Origin: Pseudomonadota bacterium
Lineage (GTDB): Bacteria > Pseudomonadota > Gammaproteobacteria > Burkholderiales > Rhodocyclaceae
Reading direction: 5' to 3'
Assembly (NCBI GenBank): GCA_018240585.1
Contig: JAFEFM010000411.1
Span: forward strand, 1 to 32,736
DNA: 32,736 nt
Shown here: in pieces, positions 1 to 6,633 of the stretch
Layout: every line of letters begins with the position of its first letter
How positions within the stretch are numbered: the stretch's first letter is position 1
The notes under the pieces: generated by a model
Database searches by the model: none
The model's input: only the letters and a program-made list of their open reading frames with translations
Told to the model about the DNA's origin: nothing
Made by a program: the position numbers and the translations under genes

Positions 1-1
1 T

Positions 2-664
2 GACTTGCGGACTCCGCTGACCGCCATGGTCGGCCTCGCCGACTCGCTGTTCCTGGTCAAGCCGGCCCTGCCCGGGGAGGCACTGGAAACCGCGCAAGCC
101 CTGCATGAGCAGGCGGATCGCCTGGCCGGCCTGGTCGGCAACCTGCTGGACATGGCGAGGCTCAATGCCGGCGAGGTGACGCTGCGTCGTGAGTGGCAGC
201 CGCTCGAGGAAGTGGTCGGCGCCAGCATCAAGCTGCTCGGCAATGCCCTGGCGGGGCATCCGCTGAAGGTCACGCTCGACAAGGCACTGCCCCTGCTCGA
301 GTTCGATGCAGTGCTCATCGAGCGTGTGCTGTGCAACCTGCTGGAGAATGCGGCCAAGTATTCGCCGGCCCAAGGGCCGATCGAGCTTCAGGCCAGGCAT
401 TCAGGCGCGGTCGTCGAAGTGGCGGTGCTCGACCATGGCCCGGGCTTTCCAGCGCAGCGTCGTGACGAACTCTTCAACATGTTCGTCCGCGGCCATGGCG
501 AATCCGGCAAGCCGGGCACCGGGCTGGGGCTCGCGATCTGCAAGGCGATTGTCGAGGCGCATGGAGGCACGATCGAGGCGGACAACCGGCCCGAAGGCGG
601 TGCGCTGGTCCGCTTCACGTTGCCGGTGGGTAATCCGCCGAGCATCGAGGAGGAACTGGCATGA
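2..664 (+). CDS. kdpD: Sensor histidine kinase KdpD, C-terminal part (5' end outside window)
   Basis: This is the catalytic end of a membrane sensor kinase that, in the Kdp family, senses potassium limitation or turgor and phosphorylates KdpE. The window opens inside the H-box: the codons read D-L-R-T-P-L-T, so the phosphorylated histidine lies just upstream. The N-box (LLENAAKYSP), G1 (DHGPGFP), F-box (LFNMFVRG) and G2 (GTGLGLAICKAIVEAHGG) of the HATPase_c domain are all present. The Usp, N-terminal KdpD and four-helix membrane domains would be upstream and are not seen. The stop overlaps the kdpE start by four bases (ATGA), showing translational coupling. Assignment as KdpD rather than another kinase rests on the VGLADSL-type sequence after the H-box and on the adjacent KdpE and Kup; the missing N-terminus prevents full proof. 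Confidence 0.9.
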   Translation, partial: DLRTPLTAMVGLADSLFLVKPALPGEALETAQALHEQADRLAGLVGNLLDMARLNAGEVTLRREWQPLEEVVGASIKLLGNALAGHPLKVTLDKALPLLEFDAVLIERVLCNLLENAAKYSPAQGPIELQARHSGAVVEVAVLDHGPGFPAQRRDELFNMFVRGHGESGKPGTGLGLAICKAIVEAHGGTIEADNRPEGGALVRFTLPVGNPPSIEEELA

Positions 665-1350
665 CGACGCCGGCCAGGGTGCTCATCGTCGAAGACGAGA
701 AACAGATCCGCCGCTTCGTTCGCGTGGCAGTGGAGGAAGAAGGCTGCGAGGTGGTCGAGGCGGAGACCAGGGGGCAGGGCTTGCTCGAAGCGGGTGCGCG
801 GCAACCCGCCTTGCTGATTCTGGACCTCGGCCTACCGGACGGAAATGGAATCGACCTGATACGCGACCTGCGCGGCTGGTCCGACATTCCGGTGCTCATC
901 CTCTCGGCACGTTCGCAGGAGCACGACAAGATCGATGCGCTGGATGCCGGGGCCGACGACTATCTGACCAAGCCGTTCAGCGTGGGCGAGTTGCGGGCGC
1001 GTGTCCGGGCTTTGCTCCGGCGTGGCAGCCGCAGCGCGGAATCAGCCTCGCCCGTCATCGCGTTCGGGCAGGTTGTCGTTGACCTGTCGCGACGGCTGGT
1101 GACGCGCGCCGGTGCGGAAGTCCATCTGACGCCGATCGAATATCGCCTGCTGGCGGTATTGGCCGGCCGCCCCGGCAAGGTGCTCACCCAACGCAACCTG
1201 CTGCGCGAAATCTGGGGGCCGTCGTACGTCGAGAGCAGCCATTATCTCCGGGTTTACGTCGGCCATCTCCGACAGAAGCTGGAAGACGACCCGACGCAAC
1301 CCAAGCACTTTCTGACCGAAACCGGCATCGGCTATCGCTTCCAGCCGTAA
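661..1350 (+). CDS. kdpE: Response regulator KdpE (OmpR/PhoB family)
   Basis: KdpE is the cytoplasmic DNA-binding partner of KdpD and classically activates the high-affinity kdpFABC potassium pump. The 229-residue length is normal for the family. The receiver domain has the acidic pair E11-D12, the phospho-acceptor D55 (in LILDLGLPDGNG), S82 and K104 (DYLTKPF). The winged-helix domain covers about residues 130-227, with the typical LTPIEYRLLAVLAGRPGKVL segment and a C-terminal GIGYRF. The start is the ATG overlapping the kdpD stop. The gene ends nine bases before the GTG start of kup, so the regulator and a second potassium transporter are probably on one transcript. kdpFABC is not in the window and may lie upstream of kdpD. 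Confidence 0.95.
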   Translation: MTTPARVLIVEDEKQIRRFVRVAVEEEGCEVVEAETRGQGLLEAGARQPALLILDLGLPDGNGIDLIRDLRGWSDIPVLILSARSQEHDKIDALDAGADDYLTKPFSVGELRARVRALLRRGSRSAESASPVIAFGQVVVDLSRRLVTRAGAEVHLTPIEYRLLAVLAGRPGKVLTQRNLLREIWGPSYVESSHYLRVYVGHLRQKLEDDPTQPKHFLTETGIGYRFQP

Positions 1351-1359
1351 GGGGACATC

Positions 1360-3240
1360 GTGCACATCGAACAGGACAAGGGGCGTCTCGCGACGCTGAC
1401 CCTGGCTGCGCTCGGCATCGTGTATGGCGACATCGGAACGAGCCCGCTGTACTCCGTCAAGGAAGTCTTCGGTAGCGCGCACCACCCCGTGCCGATCACC
1501 CCGGAAAACGTCCTCGGGATCCTCTCGCTGTTTTTCTGGTCGCTCATCATCGTGGTGACCGTGAAGTACGTGTCTTTCGTCATGCGCGCCAACAACAAGG
1601 GCGAAGGCGGCATCATCGCGCTGATGACCCTGGCGTTGCACGACGGAAGGCCCGGCACCTGGCAGCAGAAGCTGCTGGTCATGCTCGGCCTGTTCGGCGC
1701 TGCCCTGTTCTATGGTGACGGCGTGATCACGCCGGCCATTTCGGTCCTGTCTGCGGTCGAGGGGCTGGAGATCATGACTCCGGCTTTCAAGCCCTACATC
1801 GTGCCGGTCTCGCTGCTCATCCTGACCGGCCTGTTCCTGTTTCAGCGCAAGGGCACGGCCAGCGTCGGCGCCCTGTTCGGGCCCGTCATGGTGCTGTGGT
1901 TTGCAGTCCTCGCGATCTTCGGTGTGCTCTCCATTGCCCAGAACCCCTCGGTGCTGGCCGCGATCAACCCGCTGCATGCGCTCCATTTCCTGCTGAGCAA
2001 TGCCATGCTCGGCTTCCTCGCCCTCGGCGCCGTCGTGTTGTGCATCACGGGTGCCGAGGCGCTCTATGCCGACATGGGGCATTTCGGGGCGCGGCCGATC
2101 CAGTACGCCTGGCTGGGTTACGTGATGCCGGCCCTGCTCATCAACTATTTTGGCCAGGGCGCGCTGCTGCTGGCGGATCCCGGCGCGATCGAGAACCCGT
2201 TCTATCTGCTGGCGCCGGAATGGGCGCGCTACCCGCTGGTCATCCTGTCCACCGTCGCCACCGTGATCGCATCGCAAGCGGTCATTTCCGGTGCCTTCTC
2301 AATCACCCAGCAGGCCATCCAGTTGGGCTACACGCCGCGCCTCGAGATCCAGCACACCTCCGACAAGGAGATCGGCCAGATCTATCTGCCGGCCATCAAC
2401 TGGCTGCTGCTGATTTCCATCATTGCCCTGGTCATCGAGTTCGGCTCGTCGTCCAACCTGGCTGCGGCGTACGGCATCGCCGTGACCGGCACGATGTTGA
2501 TCACCAATGTTCTGGCAATCGCAGTCGCCGTGCGACTCTGGAACTGGCACCCGGCGCGTGCCATCCTGGGCGCGCTTCCTTTCATCTGCATCGATCTTGG
2601 ATTCTTCCTCGCCAATTCGGTCAAAATTCCCGATGGTGGCTGGTTCCCTCTTGCCTTCGGGCTGGCCATCTTCATCCTGATGACCACCTGGAAACGCGGG
2701 CGCGAATTGCTGACACGTCGCCTCGGTGAGGAGGCGATGGAACTCGAGCCCTTCATATCGGGCATCGTCGCCGAGGGTTTCGAGCGCGTGCCGGGTACGG
2801 CAGTGTTCTTGACGCCGAACCCGGAGACTGTCCCCCACGCGATGCTGCACAGCCTCAAGCACTACAAGGCATTGCACGAGCAGGTGGTGATCCTGAGCGT
2901 GCGGGTCTTCGACGTCCCCTATGTGCCGGATGCGGAGCGCGTCGAAGTGAAGCGCCTGAATGGCAACTTCAGCCAGGTGACCGTGCTGTATGGTTTCAAG
3001 GACGAGCCGGACATTCCGTCGGCGCTCTCGATGTGCGCCGAGGCAGGACTGACGCTCGACATGATGGATACCTCGTTCTTCCTCGGACGCGAGACCCTGA
3101 TTCCCAGGCTGGGCTCGGACATGGCCTACTGGCGGGAGCTGCTGTTCATCGCCATGTTCCGCAATGCCGGCAGTGCGACCGCATTCTTCAGGATTCCATC
3201 GAATCGTGTCGTGGAGCTCGGTTCGCAGGTCGTGCTCTAG
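1360..3240 (+). CDS. kup: Low-affinity potassium transport system protein Kup (KUP/HAK/KT family)
   Basis: This inner-membrane potassium uptake protein probably works as a proton symporter. The 626 residues match the usual length of about 620. The N-terminus carries the KUP signature LGIVYGDIGTSPLYSVKE, followed by about twelve hydrophobic segments to around residue 450, and then the soluble C-terminal domain (about 455-626) ending in FFRIPSNRVVELGSQVVL, the usual Kup end. The start is a GTG with a purine-rich AAGGGG ribosome site that overlaps the kdpE stop codon, leaving a gap of only nine bases. That spacing suggests co-transcription with kdpDE, so the KdpD/KdpE system may also influence kup level; this last point is inference. 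No frameshift or truncation is seen. Confidence 0.95.
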   Translation: MHIEQDKGRLATLTLAALGIVYGDIGTSPLYSVKEVFGSAHHPVPITPENVLGILSLFFWSLIIVVTVKYVSFVMRANNKGEGGIIALMTLALHDGRPGTWQQKLLVMLGLFGAALFYGDGVITPAISVLSAVEGLEIMTPAFKPYIVPVSLLILTGLFLFQRKGTASVGALFGPVMVLWFAVLAIFGVLSIAQNPSVLAAINPLHALHFLLSNAMLGFLALGAVVLCITGAEALYADMGHFGARPIQYAWLGYVMPALLINYFGQGALLLADPGAIENPFYLLAPEWARYPLVILSTVATVIASQAVISGAFSITQQAIQLGYTPRLEIQHTSDKEIGQIYLPAINWLLLISIIALVIEFGSSSNLAAAYGIAVTGTMLITNVLAIAVAVRLWNWHPARAILGALPFICIDLGFFLANSVKIPDGGWFPLAFGLAIFILMTTWKRGRELLTRRLGEEAMELEPFISGIVAEGFERVPGTAVFLTPNPETVPHAMLHSLKHYKALHEQVVILSVRVFDVPYVPDAERVEVKRLNGNFSQVTVLYGFKDEPDIPSALSMCAEAGLTLDMMDTSFFLGRETLIPRLGSDMAYWRELLFIAMFRNAGSATAFFRIPSNRVVELGSQVVL

Positions 3241-3246
3241 CATGCG

Positions 3247-3273
3247 AGCCGCGCCCGGCGCGGGCTGGCGGCT
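3247..3273 (+). terminator. GC-rich hairpin just after kup, weak terminator candidate
   Basis: The arms AGCCGC-GCCCG (3247-3257) and CGGGC-TG-GCGGCT (3261-3273) pair over 11 base pairs with a two-base bulge and a GCG loop. The hairpin begins seven bases after the kup stop, between convergent genes. No T-tract follows, so it may only stabilise the mRNA end or act with Rho. Confidence 0.35.
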
Positions 3274-3333
3274 TGAGCGACGCGCCGAGGCCATCGCTGG
3301 CCTGGGGCCGGGCCACCTGGGACTGGATCGCCT

Positions 3334-4308
3334 TCAGGTGCGCAGCGGTGCGGCGCCGGCGAGGGCGGCATGGCCGGCATTGCGCACCAGTTCGCCATAG
3401 CGCGCGCAGCGCTCGATGTATTCGCCCGCGCTCTTGGGCATGGTCACGCGCGCGCGGGTGATGTCGGTCAGCAGGTTGCGTCCCTGAACGATGAGGTGCA
3501 GGCCGTCGCTGGCCAGTTGCTGTTCGACGGGATTGGACGTATGCGCCAGCTTGGGCGCGAACAGGCCGAGCTCCTCGGAGGCGACGACGAAATCGGCCCA
3601 CACGTCGAAGATGTCGGGGTCGGTACGCAGCGTCTCGCACTTGATCTTGGCGATGCGGGCGAAATTCGCGACCAGCGGCTCGACGCCCTGGAATATCGGG
3701 CTTGCGGCGAAGGTCGAGATCATCACCGCGGCGATCAGGTCGATGTCGCGCAATGCCTGCGCGATCTTCACGTAGCGGCTGTCGTAGAAGGCTTCGACCG
3801 GGATCGAGAAGGCGCGGAAAGGCTCGCCCCAGAGTTCGTCGATGCCTTCCTCGCCGCTGCGATGCAGCACGAGCTTGCCCAGTTGCAGCGCTTCCTGCAG
3901 GCAGAAGCCGCATTCGCGCATCAGGGCATTGTCGGTGTCGATCTCGATGCCGAGCTCCTGCAGCTCGACCAGCTTGGTGAAGATGTCGGTGGCGCGGTTG
4001 AACAGCGCGCCGGCCAGCATCGCGCCCTTGACCCGCTTGCGCGCCGGATCCTGCTCCACGTCATAGGCGCGCCGCGCGTCGTTGAGGCGCTTGCCGGGGA
4101 TGTTGATGCCGTGCTCGACGTGGTTGAACAGGCGCCGGGTGAGCGCCTGGATCAGCGTCTTCTTGGTGTTGAGCGAATCGAGCGGCGGGTCGTACACCTT
4201 GAGCCAGTAGCCGTCGTAATAGACGCGCCGCACGCCGTCGATGGTGTCGAGGGTGCCGTTGGGCAGGTCGGTGCTGGCCGCAGGGGGCGTGAGCTTGGCT
4301 GTATTCAT
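3334..4308 (-). CDS. Conserved hypothetical protein, 324 aa, mainly helical
   Basis: I do not recognise this family. The protein is soluble, with no signal peptide or membrane segment visible. It starts with a proline/alanine-rich tail (MNTAKLTPPAAS), then a compact GVRRVYYDGYWLKVYDPP segment that reads as short beta strands. Long helical stretches follow, with many acidic and basic residues (for example DARRAYDVEQDPARKRVKGAMLAGALFNRATDIF). There is one cysteine pair, in the segment MRECGFCLQEALQL, and another cysteine in KIKCETL. Codon use is GC3-rich like its neighbours, which supports a real gene. It is convergent with kup and followed upstream on the same strand by the sixA-like gene after about 125 bp. 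No strong Shine-Dalgarno site precedes the ATG; a TACGAT hexamer at 4321-4326 (minus strand) could be a -10 element. Function unknown. Confidence 0.75.
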   Translation of the reverse strand: MNTAKLTPPAASTDLPNGTLDTIDGVRRVYYDGYWLKVYDPPLDSLNTKKTLIQALTRRLFNHVEHGINIPGKRLNDARRAYDVEQDPARKRVKGAMLAGALFNRATDIFTKLVELQELGIEIDTDNALMRECGFCLQEALQLGKLVLHRSGEEGIDELWGEPFRAFSIPVEAFYDSRYVKIAQALRDIDLIAAVMISTFAASPIFQGVEPLVANFARIAKIKCETLRTDPDIFDVWADFVVASEELGLFAPKLAHTSNPVEQQLASDGLHLIVQGRNLLTDITRARVTMPKSAGEYIERCARYGELVRNAGHAALAGAAPLRT

Positions 4309-4433
4309 CGCCGCAAACGTATCGTAGCCCCGTGTCGCGACGAATGGTCGCGATCACGGAACGGGCGGGGCGAGAATGCCAGTTCCTGCGCGTTTTGGCT
4401 ACGGTGCCCGGCACACGGCGGGGCGCGCGGAGC

Positions 4434-4886
4434 TCAGGCGAAGTCTGCCGGAATGACCGCGCGCAGCACGGTCTGCGTTTCATGGCCGCGAACACGGTTG
4501 GTGAACCACCACAGGGCGCCCTTCTTGATCGTCCAGTCGGCCTCGGCGCCGGAAAGCAGCAGAGCGCATAGGCGGCCCAGCGCCGGCTGGTGGCCGACGA
4601 CGAGGGCGGCGCCGCGCGCATCCGGCCAGCCGGTGGCGGCGAGGATGTCGGACACGCCACCGGCGGGACCCAGCGCGGGGACGATCTGGAAGTTGTCGGT
4701 GAATGCGGCGGCCGTCTGGCGCGTGCGCAGCGTCGGGCTGGCATACACCTTGAGGTGCCTGGGGCGATGCTCCTCCAGCCAGGCCGCCATGTGCCGCGCC
4801 TGTTTGCGTCCGCGATCGGTCAGTTCGCGGGTGTGGTCCGGGGTGCCCTCCACCGCTTCGGCGTGGCGCCACAACAACAGATCCAT
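4434..4886 (-). CDS. sixA: SixA-like phosphohistidine phosphatase (histidine phosphatase superfamily)
   Basis: This small cytoplasmic phosphatase of the RHG superfamily uses a catalytic histidine. SixA in E. coli removes phosphate from histidine-phosphorylated proteins (the ArcB HPt domain, NPr). I chose the internal ATG at 4884-4886 because it opens directly with the family motif MDLLLWRHAEAVEG (R7-H8). It has a GGAG ribosome site nine bases upstream, and it gives 150 residues, close to the family norm. A longer frame reaches 5012 but would overlap the end of the CHAD gene and add an unlikely tail. The second conserved histidine is in VVGHQPALGRL. It lies about 100 bp downstream of the CYTH-CHAD gene on the same strand, so the two probably share a transcript. 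The exact substrate cannot be told from sequence. Confidence 0.85.
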   Translation of the reverse strand: MDLLLWRHAEAVEGTPDHTRELTDRGRKQARHMAAWLEEHRPRHLKVYASPTLRTRQTAAAFTDNFQIVPALGPAGGVSDILAATGWPDARGAALVVGHQPALGRLCALLLSGAEADWTIKKGALWWFTNRVRGHETQTVLRAVIPADFA

Positions 4887-4990
4887 GCCTTTCTCCGTCC
4901 GTGCAGGGGACGGCATGATGGAGCTTTCCTGTTGCAGGGAGATGTCGGCGAGACCGCTTTCGGCCAGCGCCACCAGCGGCGGGTCCGTGT

Positions 4991-6505
4991 TCACCATGGC
5001 GTCTTGCCCCACAGCAGGGGTTCGCAGTCGTGCAGCACGCGCCGCCGCAGACGCGCGTAGGTCGGCGCATGCCAGCCGAGGAGGAAGGCGGCGGCGGCGC
5101 GCAACCCGGCGTCTTCGCCGGCCCAGGCGGCCAGCCGCCCGCGCGCGATGTCCACATCCTGCAGGAAGCCCAGGTCGCCCTGCGCGCGCGTCAGGTCCGC
5201 GGTGTAGCGCGCGGTGGCCTTCGCCGGGAACAGCGGCGCGAAGAACTCGATGCCGTAGCGCAACTGCTTGAAGCCGATGCGCAGCGCATGCAGGCGCGTC
5301 GGTTCAAGCGCTGCCGCGGCGTCGAACTGGCGCCGGCCACGCTTGCGCAGGCGTGCCATGCGCAAGCGGGCGAAGGTGCGCAGATCCGCCGCGGCGGCCA
5401 GCGGGCCGGTGGGCAGGCGCAGCAGGGCGGCACTGAACTCCAGCATCAGGCGCCCCTGTTCGGCGGGGTCGAGATTGCGTTCCGCCTCGCGCCGCGCGCT
5501 TGCCCGTGCATCGGCGGCCACGCGCAGCAGGCGCGCCATGCCGTCGGCTTCGGCGAGGCCTTCGGGCCGCACCGGCTCCAGCAGTTCGGTGTGCAGCACG
5601 TCGAGATCGCGCGCATCGCCGAAGCGCGCGGTGTTGTCGCGCAGGCGCACGTTCCATTCGCCGGCGAACTCGGGCGGCAGTGCCGGCGCGAAGGCTTTCA
5701 GCAGCGAACGCAGGCGGCGCTGCGACACGCGCAACTGGTGGATGAAGTCAGGGTCGTGGCTGCGGGCGGCGCCGGCGGCATTGGCCTGCCACTGGCGCAG
5801 GCAGGACAGCGCCAGCGTGCGGAAGGCGTCGACCACGTTCTGCTCGGCGCGTACCGCGGACGGCTCGGCGCGCAGCGGCGTGATCTCCTGCCGCAGGAAC
5901 AGGCGGTAGCCGCGCTCGGCCTTCGACAGGTCGGACGGCATCAGCGGGAGGTCGCGCGCCAGTTCGCAGGCGAGCTCGAGCAGGTCGAGGGGCGTGCCCT
6001 GCTCGAGTTCGAGTTCCAGCTCGCTGATCGTGTCGGTGTGCGTTTCGCCGTCCGCGCGGGTGGCCTCGATGCTGCCGGTGTCGATCATCAGCAGGATGCT
6101 CACGCCCTCGCGCGGCGTGTGGCGGTGCGTTTCTCGGCGAAAGCGGGTGGTGAACACCGGGACCAGGCTGGCACCGTGGCGGGCCAGCAGTTTGGCGGTG
6201 TCGGGTGCGTCGACCTGGGAGAAATCGAAGCTGCCGTCGTAGGGCTGTTCCCATTCCGGCCGCTGCGACAGGCCGCCGCTCGACACGGCCGCGCACTTGA
6301 CCGTCTGCAGCCAGGTGTGCCCCTGCTGCCGCGTGCGCACCGCCACCTTGTGCGCCTTGAGGTCGAGCGCAGGCGTGTCGTAGTAGGTGTTGTTCAGCAG
6401 GCGCGACGGCCCCAGCTTGACCGCTGCGGCAAGCAGCGGATGGCGGCGCAGCGCGGCCGCGGTGCGGGGGGGCAGGGCGAGCTTGAGTTCGATTTCCTGG
6501 CTCAT
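4991..6505 (-). CDS. CYTH-CHAD domain protein (putative inorganic triphosphatase / polyphosphate-binding)
   Basis: This is a two-domain soluble protein of 504 residues. The N-terminal CYTH domain (about 1-205) opens with the ExExK signature EIELKLAL (E4, E6, K8). It has the expected charged strands, including NNTYYDTPALDLKAHKVAVR and ELELELEQG. CYTH enzymes hydrolyse triphosphates with divalent metals; YgiF of E. coli is an inorganic triphosphatase with the same layout. The C-terminal CHAD domain (about 220-490) is helical and rich in histidine and arginine, with HQLRVSQRRLRSLLKAF and HALRIGFKQLRYGIEFF motifs known to bind polyphosphate. It probably acts in polyphosphate or triphosphate metabolism, though neither activity is proved here. 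A minus-strand promoter candidate (ATGACG-N17-TAGAAT) lies 45-73 bases upstream. The sixA-like gene follows it. Confidence 0.9.
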   Translation of the reverse strand: MSQEIELKLALPPRTAAALRRHPLLAAAVKLGPSRLLNNTYYDTPALDLKAHKVAVRTRQQGHTWLQTVKCAAVSSGGLSQRPEWEQPYDGSFDFSQVDAPDTAKLLARHGASLVPVFTTRFRRETHRHTPREGVSILLMIDTGSIEATRADGETHTDTISELELELEQGTPLDLLELACELARDLPLMPSDLSKAERGYRLFLRQEITPLRAEPSAVRAEQNVVDAFRTLALSCLRQWQANAAGAARSHDPDFIHQLRVSQRRLRSLLKAFAPALPPEFAGEWNVRLRDNTARFGDARDLDVLHTELLEPVRPEGLAEADGMARLLRVAADARASARREAERNLDPAEQGRLMLEFSAALLRLPTGPLAAAADLRTFARLRMARLRKRGRRQFDAAAALEPTRLHALRIGFKQLRYGIEFFAPLFPAKATARYTADLTRAQGDLGFLQDVDIARGRLAAWAGEDAGLRAAAAFLLGWHAPTYARLRRRVLHDCEPLLWGKTPW

Positions 6506-6549
6506 GGCGGCGTCCGCGGTGCGGCCGGCGGAGGGTTCATGGAGCCTCG

Positions 6550-6578
6550 ATTCTAGTCGTCCGCCCGGTGCGCGTCAT
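6550..6578 (-). promoter_or_regulatory. Sigma70-type promoter candidate for the CYTH-CHAD gene
   Basis: On the minus strand, ATGACG (6578-6573) and TAGAAT (6555-6550) are separated by 17 bases. They match the -35 and -10 consensus at 4/6 and 5/6 positions. The predicted start of transcription, near 6543, leaves a leader of about 38 bases before the ATG at 6505. Confidence 0.4.
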
Positions 6579-6633
6579 GCGCGCCTTCATGACATGAAAC
6601 ATTGCCTTGCCGCCTGACCGTGGCGGCCCGGCG

